Below, piece by piece: positions 1 through 10,502 of a DNA stretch of 64,000 nt. Every line of letters begins with the position of its first letter. The stretch's first letter is position 1. The position numbers and the translations under genes were made by a program. The notes below the pieces were generated by a model. It saw nothing but the letters and a program-made list of their open reading frames with translations, ran no database searches and was not told where the DNA came from. The stretch is from positions 6,324,001 through 6,388,000 of the forward strand of contig NC_068974.1 of NCBI RefSeq assembly GCF_016808095.1, written 5' to 3'. The stretch comes from Vigna angularis. Lineage: Eukaryota > Streptophyta > Magnoliopsida > Fabales > Fabaceae.

Positions 1-319
1 TCAAATTTTTAATAATTGTTTTATTTTGTATATAAAATAATAAGGAAGTGAGATTATTATATAATAAAATATAATGAAAATTAAGTTTTATTGTTATAAT
101 GATTATTATTAAAATAATTAAGTAAAGATTTTCAAAATTATATTGTTTTGAAAATAAAGATTTTCCTATTTAGCTATCTTTCTCTATATATATTCCATGT
201 TAGAGTAGATTTACAAATATCACAATTCTTACAACATTTTCATCGCATTCAAAAACAGTAAACACCGACGGTCTTTCTTTGTTATTTTTTTCATCACATC
301 TTTCTAGTTGGTTTGAAAC
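1..319 (+). promoter_or_regulatory. 5' flank and promoter of RING-H2 copy 1
   Basis: AT-rich upstream DNA of the first RING-H2 copy. It matches the DNA upstream of copy 3 (about 44,395-44,638) nearly base for base, including a TATA-like run at 184-193, about 130 bases before the ATG at 320. The same spacing is seen in copy 3 (44,502-44,518) and copy 2 (TATAAATA at 26,052-26,059). Promoter function is inferred from this conserved spacing; no transcript evidence is available. Confidence 0.5.
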
Positions 320-534
320 ATGTTTCAGTCTAATATGCATGAAATGGCACAACACCATGCACTTCACCATCAACCTAATGCAAGGTATACTGAAATTAGC
401 TTACCACGCTTTGGCTCACGAGGATCTATGATTGTGGCTCACTCTAACAATTTTCTTCGAGGAAACTATTTAGGTGATCAAGATTTTCACTTTAACCGTA
501 ACAATGGTGATAGCGTTCATGTTTTGATTTGGTA
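320..534 (+). pseudogene. RING-H2 finger gene copy 1, exon 1 (cut by CACTA insertion)
   Basis: Start codon and N-terminal coding region of the first RING-H2 copy. The translation begins MFQSNMHEMAQHHALHHQ and then contains the block YTEISLPRFGSRGSM, shared with exon 1 of copy 3. Homology to copy 3 stops exactly at base 534, where a CACTA terminus begins, inside the codons matching the WY of copy 3. Reading on into the transposon gives a stop within a few codons. The remaining exons lie more than 13 kb downstream (13,692-14,902 and 18,434-18,494). The 5' end is well preserved, so a short truncated transcript is possible, but the gene cannot encode its RING domain. Confidence 0.8.
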
Positions 535-549
535 CACTACAAGAAAAAA
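535..549 (+). repeat. CACTA left terminal inverted repeat
   Basis: CACTAC followed by AAGAAAAAA, typical of plant CACTA ends. The preceding bases GTA (532-534) would be the 3-bp target duplication, but the partner cannot be checked because the right end is missing. Confidence 0.7.
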
Positions 550-746
550 TTGAATTACATACTGCCAAAATCCATATATAAAGTCCAAAATCCATATATA
601 TATATATATACTTAATACGGATTAGATACAGGCAAAAGTTTGTATATAAAACTATCATAGCTAGGGTTATATACGAATATATCCATATATAATTGTTTTA
701 GAAGAGCTGAATAAATACCCTGCATGTAGCAGTTCCCCTAAACCTG

Positions 747-820
747 CACAATTCATACAAGCAGACCTGGACATTATATGTACATTCACAATTCATAGAA
801 GCAGACCTGGACATTATACA
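747..820 (+). repeat. 40-bp subterminal direct repeat in CACTA
   Basis: Two near-identical copies (starting at 747 and 787) containing GCAGACCTGGACATTATA. Repeated motifs close to the ends are where the TNPA/TNP1 protein binds in En/Spm elements. Such a role here is inferred from position only. Confidence 0.5.
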
Positions 821-1007
821 TTGCACATTGACATATAAAACCAATAAGCTTTTCACATACACTTAATCCACAAAAGAAACATTGTACATGAATACATAAA
901 TATTGTTTACATCAATATAAGTGCAAGATTAAACATTAGGCAAGTTCATAAACTGGTACTGGTTCTAAATAAGTTTAAGAGTAATGGAAATAAGTTCTAT
1001 AAAATGC

Positions 1008-2346
1008 CTAATAATCCATATAACCATCATTTCCATCTTGTGGTTGTTGATATGGTGGTTGCTGGTCTGGAGGTTGTTGTTCTAGTTGGACATCATTGGG
1101 TGCTTGATTTTGAACTTGAGGATTTTGGAGGTTGAAAAAGTCTTGTGCAGCTACAGTTGTCGAAGGCGGAAGGAATGGTAGGATGACACCAATAAAGCCT
1201 TCAAACTTTTGAAGTTGCTGACCATATTGTTGTAATTGTGATTTAAGGTTAACAATTTCTTCTGAATTTTGTTGTTGAGTAGAAGAAGATGCCTATGTCT
1301 GTTGGATGTAATTATCAACACAGTCATCTTGGGAACTGACATTTCCAATGCCATATACGCGTCCCTTGTATTTTCCACTAGCAGCCTCTAAGCAACACCG
1401 GTTTCTTAATCTTTCCTCCTCCGCTAGGTCTAGAGGACTACATGCTAAGGCACCAACAAATGTAGTCTCAAATCTTATTTGAGAAAATTTTGCTTGAAAT
1501 TGTTCCTGTTAAATGAATAAATATTATCATTAAACGTAAGGTTTAAAAACCTCATACATAATAGACAATGTATAATGTGATAGAGTTAGTAGAAACTAAC
1601 ATGGGTCCGCCTAAACCTTTCGTCAACAAATTCCCCTGTTGATTGATGAATATGTATCTGCTGAAATATTTCATCAACATGCACTGACCGACCAAGCTCT
1701 TGTGACTGCAAACAAAATGAGTTGTTAATACATATATGTAAATTTTATGATTACAAATTTAAGAAATAAAATGTACAAGTTACATACCAAACGAATAGCA
1801 TGCTCATGCACGCTAATAGATCTTCTAGTGTGCAAATAGCCACCCTTTTCAGATGTCCAATTCTTCTTTTCCGTTTCACACTTTTGTCTATAAAGTGGCA
1901 TGTTCCACTTTTCCAGAAGACCATTCCAAGTATCGTCCCCCAGCCAATCAGGTTTCTTTCCCTGAGTTCTAGCTTTTTTATACATCTTTGAGAGTCTATG
2001 AGATGCCTTGGTGTGAAATTTTTTTGTACCTTTTCTTCATCTTCAGGCTTCCATGAAACCTTTCTCTGTTATATTAGAAAAGTGTAAAAGGCAATATATT
2101 CATAATAAAATTGATTTACACATAAAAAGAATAGTTGCTCAATGTAAAAGGATTAGGATTGAAAAGTGTGTACCTTAAAACAGTCAAAGAAAACATCTCG
2201 GGCTGGCTTAGGGATTTGTCCCCATGTTAGCCATGGCTCATCAAACTGTTGCTTGATGGTGGTTGTGATTGCCTTCGATGCAGTTTTTGTAGGATAAAAC
2301 CTAAACCAAAATTAAACTCAAACATTAGAATAATACATCAATGAGT

Positions 2347-2405
<59 letters not shown>

Positions 2406-2921
2406 ATATATGTATATATATATATATATTAATGGAGTTAAAAATTTTTGTTACCCTCCTCCAACGGGTGTAATCATGGGACGACTGTTTGAACATTCTT
2501 CGACGTCATTGGTGGCTGAACTGGAATGTGGATCTGCATCCACTGTACTAGGTGATGGTGCAATATTTGTGGGAGTTGATGGGTTAGAACCAACATTGAG
2601 AGAGAGTGATGCCATTCGATCAGTAGGCACTTGGTATGGAGTGGGTGTCAAGCCAAGCACTTGTAATGGAGGTGGAAGAGATGTACAAATGGAGGTAGGT
2701 GTAGATGTAGGAACTTGATGTGGAGTGGGAGTCAAGCCAGGAACTTGTAATGGAGGTGGGACAGATCTACCAGTGGAGGTAGAGGTAGGTGTAGTTGGTT
2801 GACTGCTTGAACCAATTTCATTATTGAAACGTGTCATCAACTTGACTACATAAGATTTCTTCCCCTTCCCCTTACTAGATTTTCCTAAAGGTGGAAAAGG
2901 AGGGCCAAAACCATCTGCCAT
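1008..2921 (-). pseudogene. CACTA TNP1-like protein (Transposase_24 family)
   Basis: Second gene of the CACTA element, related to the accessory DNA-binding transposon proteins grouped as plant transposase Ptta/En/Spm (Transposase_24). Exon 1 (2,921-2,455) starts MADGFGPPFPP and has a Pro/Ser/Thr-rich tail. The following exons are about 2,288-2,172 (contains EPWLTWGQIP), 2,066-1,785 (contains KPDWLGDDTWNGLLEKW and RTSEKGG-like TSEKGG), 1,707-1,601 (ELGRSVHVDEIFQQ) and about 1,507-1,008, with a Gln-rich C-terminus ending DGYMDY. Damage: a one-base shift in an A-run near 2,020 and one TAG in the last exon near 1,292. The gene is otherwise close to full length. Exon edges are judged from GT/AG sites by eye. 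Confidence 0.75.
2351..2429. repeat. (TA)n microsatellite
   Basis: Long alternating TA tract with a few TG interruptions, inside the first intron of the TNP1-like gene. Confidence 0.9.
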
Positions 2922-3510
2922 ATTCTTGAACATAATATATATTTTTATACAATACAAGAAAAGAAAATTTAGAAATAGTACAATCAGAGATAAAAATATG
3001 TGACAATGTTGCATAACAAGATGAAGGTGAAAATGGAGGATTCAATTCTCAAATGATGGTGCAATGATGGAATTAAGAGTGTAAACAAGATTCAATCAAC
3101 AAGAGAAATATGTTGCACTGGTCATAATGTAAATTACATGCCAGAAACATAAAATCACAAATGAAACCAAATCATATGTAGTCAAAGGGACCTAATGATT
3201 CACAGTTCTAATGATTGAAAAATTTGACTACTACATGTTAAGAATATGAGAAATAAAAAAGAACAATCAATAAAAGTGGAAATCATATGTTAGGTTGCAG
3301 AACTTTAAAAACTATAATCAAGACTTGAGTTATGATCAAGTGGGATTAATCTAAGGTGGTTATGATTGTTACAAATTTTGATATAATTTTTAACCCAATG
3401 CATTCATTCTAATTATAAGTGAGTACGAGCACTAGCTACGGAGGTTTCAAATTTCTTGAGAATGCTAAGGACTTGTCAACAAATAATAAGTATAAAGACC
3501 AAAATGAATT
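2922..3510. other. CACTA internal spacer, no gene seen
   Basis: AT-rich DNA between the 5' end of the TNP1-like gene and the gypsy insertion. I see no coding similarity. It probably carries the leader of the TNP1 transcript. Confidence 0.4.
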
Positions 3511-3696
3511 TGATAGGAGGCTGAGAGTCTATGAGAGGAGAAGGAAGAGTTAGTAGAGTTAGTTACTCTAACTGTCTTAACAGTTAGGAAAGACGCGGGA
3601 TAGACTTGTATATATAGGAAGTAGTTATATGTTGAGGGGACTTTTGATTGCTTGCATTCTTTGAACAGGAAACGTTATTCCTGTGGGGGAGGTTAG

Positions 3697-5171
3697 TGTT
3701 AGTCCAAAAACTTGTTGGGCTCGATTTCGGCAAGTGCACCAAATCGTTCAAGTAATAAACCGGTAAGACCGGGTATCGTTTTCCCAAGAGACTCGTAATA
3801 CTAGAGAATTGTGCGATTAACAACTCATATAGACTCAAGAACATAACATCAATTTACAGAACAAGTGCAGAAATGTAAATTCATACATAATTACAAGGTT
3901 GGACTTTGGTATTGAAGGCACTTGGAAATGGAAAATACTAGAAATGGTATGAAATGACATTGTTAAGGTTAGTTTTCACCAATGCACTCTTGTGTATGAC
4001 TAATTTCATCTCCTCTCTATCAATTTACTAAAGTCAATCCACTAAAACACTCTAGCCCTAATCCCTTAGGTGAAAGAGCCTAGGTTTTCCTTATCAAACC
4101 CCAATCCCTTGGCAATCTAACAAGCAAAACCCGCATTAAAGAGCTAGGATCTAAGACAACATGTGAATCATCTTCCATCCCTAGAATCAATGACCCACAA
4201 GGACTCTTATTTCAGTTCAAGATTTCATCTTACGTCCCCATAATCCATGAAACCCCAAAATCAAGTCATGAACGTCCCCATTACATGCAAGCTTTAAGAT
4301 CGGAAACAAGAATACTAGCAATTGATAGAAAAGGCATATATATATTCAAATCATTCAACAATTACACAAGAATTCAATGGCTACAACTAACCCCAACAAG
4401 ATGGGTTTGGCTCTCCATTTCCATGGAGAGCCTTTAAGCTTACAAAATGGCCATGGAAGAAGATGAAGAACCCAAGAGGAAGAAGGGAGTGTTCCCACGA
4501 ACCCTAGCAGCCCTCCAAGCTCTCCTCTGAGTGAATTGCGCCTCCAAAGAACCAAAGACCGTTTCCCCTTCGCGTTTTAGGGTTAAATAAGCCCAATCTG
4601 CCACATCAATAAAAATCGCGCCCGACGCCCTCTGTCAGTCGCGCCCGGGCGCGAGCCTCTCGCAAAAAGTCGCGCCCGGCGGCCCTTCGCACCCGGCGCA
4701 GACCATCTGGATAAATTGAAATTGGACGAGCGTCCTCTTCTCTGGCCTGGACGAGCGTCCTAAATCTTGGACAAGCGTCCTCTTATCCCCATGGACGAGC
4801 GTCCTCTTAACGACGAGTGTCCTCTTAACACTCTGGACGAACGTCCTCCATGAGCTCCTGGCCGAGCGTCCTATTTTCTATTTTTCTGGACGAGGACGAG
4901 CGTTCTCTCTAGCGACGAGCGTCCTCTTGCTGGCGACGAGCGTTTCTGCATGTGCTTGCTTTGGTTTGCTCTATACATTGTTGGAGACTCTTCCAAGCTT
5001 ATTTTTAGCTACAAAATAAGGGATTATTGATGAAAGTACATCAAAGTAGCCAAAAACACAATTATTTAGAAAACAAGGCAAAACAAGAGGATTAAGCAAG
5101 TTATAAGTTAGAAAGGAGTTGATTTTGCTACTAAAATGATGCTTAAAATATGGTAAAATTTAGCATTATCA
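3697..5171. mobile_element. Solo LTR (1,475 bp) inserted in the gypsy 5' LTR
   Basis: Sequence from TGTTAGTCC to CATTATCA, flanked by a perfect 5-bp duplication GTTAG (3,692-3,696 and 5,172-5,176). It has LTR-type ends and no coding region, so it is best read as a solo LTR. The left end (TCGGCAAGTGCACCAAATCG) matches, in reverse complement, the end of the LTR fragment at 30,354-31,369, so the same family occurs twice in opposite orientation. It holds a GC-rich CpG island-like stretch (about 4,600-4,950) with a minisatellite. This is the youngest of three nested insertions here. Confidence 0.8.
4724..4943 (+). repeat. Minisatellite of GGACGAGCGTCC in the solo LTR
   Basis: About ten imperfect copies of the core GGACGAGCGTCCTCTT with variable spacers. 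The core has inverted arms GGACG/CGTCC around AG, and CpG density is high in an otherwise AT-rich window. It lies next to a run of GCGCCCGG-type repeats (4,615-4,700). Confidence 0.85.
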
Positions 5172-5370
5172 GTTAGGCTCCCATAACTACTCTGTATATG
5201 ACTTTCTTACTGTGAATACTAAGTGTGGAGGTTAATTCAGTGTTCGGTTGAGTGTTAGTGAGATTCTTCCCTAGGTTTCCTAATTGGAAACCTAACAATT
5301 TGGTCCGACCTGCCGAATCCGAGAAATGTAGAGTGCAACGGAGGCGAGATTGGAAGCGATTGAGATAACG

Positions 5371-6933
5371 ATGGAAGGGATGAAGGCGGAATCGGTGGCG
5401 GTACGGAGGGACTTACAGCAAATCATGAAGATGTTGGGGAAGCAAGTCGTTCAGGCAGAAGGGAGTTCCGATGATAGTTCCGTAAATGACAACCGCCAAA
5501 GAGTCGGGAGGGAGGTCGGAGACGGAGGAACCGACGATAGGAGTGATGAACAGAAATCGTGGAGAAGAAGGGTGGAATTGCCCTCTTTTGATGGGGCGGA
5601 ACCACTGAGTTGGCTCAATAGAGTCGAGAGGTTTTTCAATATACAGAAGGTGTCCAACGACGAGGAGAAAGTCGAAATTGCGTACGTCAGTATGGAGGGG
5701 AGTGCGGCGTATTGGTTCACCTTTTGGAAGGAAAAAGCGAGAAATCGATCGTGGGAAGGACTAAAGGCAGCCATGATCAACCGTTTTGGAGGAGTATTTA
5801 GGGGAACGGTGTTCGAGAGATTGGCGACTTTACGCCAGACGGGTACGGTGGAGGAGTTCGTTCGGGATTTTGAGGTGTTGATGGGGCAGACGAGGGGCAT
5901 ACCTGATGAGCAGGTACTGGGTTATTTTTTGGCGGGATTGCGTGACGATGTAAAGGTCCAGGTGCGAATTCAAAACCCATCGGAATTGATGGAGGCGATG
6001 CGGATTGCTCGGGATGTCGAGGGGGCTATCATGCAAGCACAGGAAGGATACGGGAATGGGGTCAAAGTTAACCTGCTGGGAACACGATCAACGGGGACTG
6101 TGCTGCGATCGGAACCCAATCGAAACGGGAGTCCACAAACGGCGAGAACGGAGAGTACGGGATCGGGGAGAAGAGATGGGGTGACGACGCATGCAAATGC
6201 GAGAGTGGGTGCAAACGCCGGGAACGAAAACAGAGGGAAGATGGTGAGAAATCTACCATACCCAGAATTTCTCAAAAGAAAGGAGGAAGGTCGGTGCTTC
6301 CGTTGCGGAGGACCGTTTGCACCAGGCCATAGGTGTACTGAGAAGAGCCTGCGCGTGTTGCTATTAGCCGAGGATGAGGAGGAAGATGAATGCGAAGAAG
6401 TGGGAAGCCTAGAAGAGAAACCCATGGAGTTATCCACCTGCTCCGTTGAAGGATTAACAACACCCAAGACCCTGAAGTTGAGAGGACGAATTGGAGAGAG
6501 AGAAGTGGTGGTACTCGTAGATAGTGGTGCAAGCCACAATTACATCAGCCGGAAGTTGGTGGAGGAGTTAGAACTGCCTACGATTGACACACGGCCATAT
6601 TCGATTAGTTTAGGGGATGGACACAGGAGGATGACGCATGGTCGCTGCGAGAAAATAAGAGTGGAATTGGGAGACGCCACAGTCGAGGAGGAGTTCTTTG
6701 TCTTTGAACTAGGAGAAGTGGACGTCATTTTGGGTGTTGCATGGCTGGGAAATTTGGGAGAAGTGGGAGTTAATTGGGGGGAGATGACGATGATCTACAA
6801 CGTGGACGGCAGGAAGATTAAGATACGGGGTGACCCAACATTGGCGCGACAGCTGGTAGAGCCCATAACGTTGTCCAAGATAGTGGATGCTGAGTCATGG
6901 GCATTAGTGTGGAGTCTGAATGGGGTGGTGTAG
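5371..6933 (+). pseudogene. Gypsy Gag and protease part of gag-pol
   Basis: N-terminal half of the gypsy polyprotein. The first ATG is at 5,371; the frame is open from 5,350, where a TTG may be a mutated start. The retrotransposon Gag domain has the block PSFDGAEPLSWLNRVERFF. A zinc knuckle follows (CFRCGGPFAPGHRC near 6,297). The aspartic protease then carries VVLVDSGASHNYIS (near 6,510), with the catalytic DSG. The frame ends in TAG at 6,931, but coding similarity continues in the same frame, so this is a premature stop and not a natural gag/pol boundary. Confidence 0.85.
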
Positions 6934-8385
6934 GAGAGAGATGACGGGTGGAGCGGTGATTTGACGGGAGATCAGAAAGCAGAGTTGGAAGCGCTGTTAC
7001 AAGCGCACTATGGCGTTTTCTAAGAAACAAAAGGGTTACCCCCATCACGTGACAAAGAGCACAACATTACACTTAAGGAGGGAGTGGATCCTATAAATGT
7101 CTGCCCCTATAGGTATCCACACTTCATGAAAAGTGAGATCGAAAACCAAGTGACAGACATGACAAAAGCGGGGCTCATCTGACCCAGTTCTAGCCCATTC
7201 TCCAGCCCCGTAATATTGGTGAAGAAGAAGGACGGTAGTTGGCGTTTCTGTGTAGACTACCGAGCCTTAAACAGGGCCACCGTCCCTGATAAATTTCCCA
7301 TTCCAGTCATAGAAGAGCTGTTGGACGAGCTGAAAGGGGCGAAGTACTTCTCCAAAATTGATCTTAAAGCGGGGTACCATCAGATTAGAATGAATGAAGA
7401 CGATGTACCCAAGACTGCCTTCCGCACTCACCAGGGGCATTTTGAATTCTTGGTGATGCCCTTCGGACTAATGAATGCGCCGGCCACCTTTCAAGGAGCG
7501 ATGAACAAGCTGTTCCAGAACTATCTCAGGAAATTCGTGTTAGTTTTTTTTGATGATATACTGGTGTACAGCCCCACATGGAGAGACCATTTAGAACAGC
7601 TGGGGTTGGTGCTGAGAATATTGGAATAGCAACAGTGGGTAGCAAACAGTAAGAAGTGTGAATTCGGGAAGCAGCAAATTCGCTATTTGGGCCACCAAAT
7701 TTCTGCAATGGGGGTCAAAAGGGATGTGGATAAGGTGAAAGCAGTGTTAGAGTGGGGCGAGCCGAGGAGTTTGAAGGAGTTGCGTGGGTTCCTAGGTCTG
7801 ACAGGATACTATCGGCGTTTTGTGTTGGGATATGGAAGGATAGCGAAACCACTGACCGATTTATTGAAGAAGGGTCAGTTTGCTTGGTCAGAAGCAGCAA
7901 GCACAGCCATGGCCAAGTTAAAAGCAGCTTTGACCACTGCTCCCGTGTTGGCATTGCCCGATTTCCAACAAGCTTTCCATATAGAATGTGACGCCTCAAG
8001 TGGAGGCATAGGAGCGGTGCTAACCCAGGAGGGCAGACCTATTGCTTTCTACAACAAAGCCTTATCTGCAGGATCACTGAGCAAATCCATTTATGAAAAA
8101 GAATTGATGGCTTTAATCATGGCCATTCAGCATTGGCGTCCCTACTTAGTTGGGAGAAGGTTTATTGTTCATACGGATCAGCGAAGTCTGAAATACTTCC
8201 TAGAGCAGCGTATAGTCACCCAAAACCAACAGAATTGGTTGGCTAAATTGATGGGGTATGATTTCGAAATAATCTACAAGAAGGGAAGTACCAACAAAGC
8301 GGCGGATGCTCTATCGAGGAGAAAAGAGGGTAATACGGAGGAAGGGGAGTTGCACTTGCTATCCAGGCTATTCTGGCCAGATATT
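6934..8385 (+). pseudogene. Gypsy reverse transcriptase and RNase H
   Basis: Continues the gag-protease frame through stops at 7,021 (TAA), 7,180 (TGA) and 7,627 (TAG). RT shows [29 protein letters not shown] and the catalytic FFDDILVYS (near 7,540). RNase H of the Ty3 type shows IECDASSGGIGAVL, YEKELMALI and HTDQRSLKYFLEQR. The sequence breaks near 8,385, where the spacer before integrase joins directly to the integrase C-terminus. The integrase zinc finger and DDE core are therefore deleted and the frame shifts. The element cannot move on its own. Confidence 0.85.
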
Positions 8386-8740
8386 TTGGACCGTATCAAG
8401 TGTTGCAGAGGGTGGGAAAAGTGGCCTATAAACTCAAAATACCAGATTCAGCTCGTATACATCCAGTATTTCATGTGTCTCAACTAAAACAAGCAGTGGG
8501 TGACAGATGGGCAGAGAAGGAATTACCTGTAGAACTCCAGGCAAAGGGGCCAACCTTTTGGCCAATCCGGATTATAGAAGAAAGGCAACTACAACAAGGA
8601 GGAGATGTAGTACATCAGGTCCTGGTCGAATGGCAGGAAGGTGGCAGAGAGGGCGCTACATGGGAAGACAGATTGGTCATCCAAGACCAATATCCAGAGC
8701 TCAATCTTGGGGCCAAGATTGTTGAAGAGGGAGGGGGTAA
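8386..8740 (+). pseudogene. Gypsy integrase C-terminus with chromodomain-like tail
   Basis: Residual C-terminal piece after the integrase deletion. It starts at YQVLQRVGKVAYKL, has the conserved HPVFHVSQLK, then FWPIRIIEERQL and VLVEWQEGGREGATWED, typical of chromodomain-like ends of plant chromoviruses. It is in a different frame from RNase H. The open frame runs on into the 3' LTR to 8,783. Confidence 0.8.
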
Positions 8741-9047
8741 TGATAGGAGGCTGAGAGTCTATGAGAGGAGAAGGAAGAGTTAGTAGAGTTAGTTACTCTA
8801 ACTATCTTAATAGTTAGGAAAGACGCGGGATAGACTTGTATATATAGGAAGTAGTTATATGTTGAGGGGACTTTTGATTGCTTGCATTCTTTGAACAGGA
8901 AACGTTATTCCTGTGGGGGAGGTTAGGCTCCCATAACTACTCTGTATATGACTTTCTTACTGTGAATACTAAGTGTGGAGGTTAATTTAGTGTTCGGTTG
9001 AGTGTTAGTGAGATTCTTCCCTAGGTTTCCTAATTGGAAACCTAACA
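8741..9047 (+). repeat. 3' LTR of gypsy element
   Basis: 307 bp, TGATAGG to CTAACA, followed by target duplication GAATT (9,048-9,052). Confidence 0.92.
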
Positions 9048-9360
9048 GAATTTGCTAGTTTAACCTCTGTTAGTTCTTTAAAACTATAAATCTTTGGTCT
9101 ATAATAAAGGTCTTTTTAAATCAATTATCTTGTTTGAATATTTAACTAAAACTAGGAATTGTGCTTATTGTATCTCCTTTAATAGGTGTATGACTTTCTT
9201 CTTTTGTACATGTTGTGTCTTTAGTTGTGCTTCTTGCAATTTAGTAATTCACATAATTTTTTATGGTTTTATGTTTTATTATGTTTCATATATAGTAATT
9301 CACAATATATATATATATACTAGGAATTGCTTACCTATGATGATCTCTTTTTTGTATGCA

Positions 9361-10197
9361 GGGAATAAGCACTATAAGACCAGTTACAGCATGCCAAAGA
9401 CAGTCTTTCTAATATGCAGAAATTGCATGAAATTGCCCAAAACCAATTGTTTGAACTCCGTGCCCAATCTGGTAATCTAATAGTTTTCAATGTTATTTTA
9501 GTTGTATAGTTCAGTGGAATCCATGTAACATTGGTTATTTCATTACTTTATAATCTGCGGATTAAGAGTTAAGATTGTGATTCTCCTCATATTAGATAAT
9601 CGGAGATTACACTTCTAATGGATGAAGTGAAGCGTGCACAAACAATGCTTCTTAGTTTAGAAAGAGAGAAGGTGCAATTTAGAAACTTTTATTCCAATAA
9701 TTTGATTGTGAAGTGTGATTTTTTGTATTTGTGTTTACCTTTTTGATCAAATTTTTCAAATTTTTGCTGCCTTCTCTCTATTTTTTTAGAAGTTATGAAA
9801 TAGTGTGGTGCACTTCCTTGGATGTATGTCGTTTGATCAAATTCTTCAAATTTTTTCTGCTTTCTCTTTGTTTGGCATCAAATCTAGGAATTTCTTGGGT
9901 TTTAATGTAGGGATAATTATTACTAGCTCATGATCAAATCTTAAAATAACTAAGGCTCTGTTGGGTATGCAAACTTTGAATGGGAGAGGAAGGAACAGGG
10001 GAACAAAAGGATTGGTCCCTTGTTTGGCATCAATTAAGGGTAGAGAGGAAGAGGAAGAGAATTGGATGAGTTTCATTCTCTCAATCTACTGAGTGCTGAT
10101 GATTTTTTACATTCAATCAGACTTACGACTTATTCTTGTGATACTCCTTTGTCTATGCAGGGGCTTCTCCGATCTCAGTTACAAACAACACATGAAG
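9361..10197 (+). pseudogene. Captured exons of plant CASP (Golgi coiled-coil protein)
   Basis: Three exon pieces with intact splice sites, on the strand opposite to the CACTA genes. Piece 1 (9,361-9,471, after TATGCAG) encodes QHAKDSLSNMQKLHE and NQLFELRAQS. Piece 2 (about 9,596-9,671) encodes SEITLLMDEVKRAQ and LSLEREK. Piece 3 (10,161-10,197, after TATGCAG) encodes GLLRSQLQTTHE. Order and sequence follow the C-terminal coiled coil of plant CASP, a Golgi membrane golgin related to CUX1/CASP. At least one exon between pieces 1 and 2 is missing, and stops occur in pieces 1 and 2 (for example where Gln precedes SEITLL). Flanking DNA is intron-like. Position inside the CACTA element suggests transduplication of a host gene, not a resident gene. 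The family was recognised from memory, not by search. Confidence 0.72.
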
Positions 10198-10502
10198 GTA
10201 CTAATTCTAAGAATATGTATAGTAGTCCTGTTTGTTTTCTATTTATTATTGTTGATGTTATAGTATAGAGGATATGAACCTATTCAATAATGTAATGATT
10301 AAAGAATTAAGGAAGAATGATTGAAAGTCGTACTTTTTGCCTGAACCACAATAGGAAATTAGCATGTATGTATGCCAAACTGTTTGACTCAGGTAGTTGA
10401 TAGGTATGTAAGAATGAGTTGTCGACATATATGACGAGATTGGATAAAGACAATTAAATATATCAAATGAAATATTTGGGAAATATAATTGATTTTGGAG
10501 GC

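Larger units (their letters stand above)
3511..5297 (+). repeat. 5' LTR of gypsy element, split by a solo LTR
   Basis: The LTR halves 3,511-3,696 and 5,177-5,297 together match the 307-bp 3' LTR. The primer-binding region follows at 5,298 (ATTTGGTCCGACCTGCC), which is not the usual initiator-Met type. Confidence 0.9.
3511..9047 (+). mobile_element. Reina-like Ty3-gypsy (chromovirus) retrotransposon
   Basis: The element runs from TGATAGGAGG to CCTAACA and is flanked by the 5-bp duplication GAATT (3,506-3,510 and 9,048-9,052). The LTRs are 307 bp once a later insertion (3,697-5,171) is removed. About three differences between the LTRs are visible by eye, so the insertion is young. A polypurine tract (AGAGGGAGGGGG) sits just before the 3' LTR. 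Gag, protease, RT and RNase H lie in one reading frame broken by four stops. The integrase core is deleted, and the integrase C-terminus with a chromodomain-like end survives. Short LTRs, the single-frame gag-pol and the CX2CX7HXC knuckle point to the Reina group. It inserted into the CACTA element. Confidence 0.88.

Noticed and set aside
2341..2718. Open frame on the + strand through the (TA)n tract
   Set aside because: It is antisense to exon 1 of the TNP1-like gene and starts in a microsatellite.
5451..6539. Several open frames antisense to the gypsy gag-protease
   Set aside because: Shadows of the real gag frame, which has recognisable motifs.
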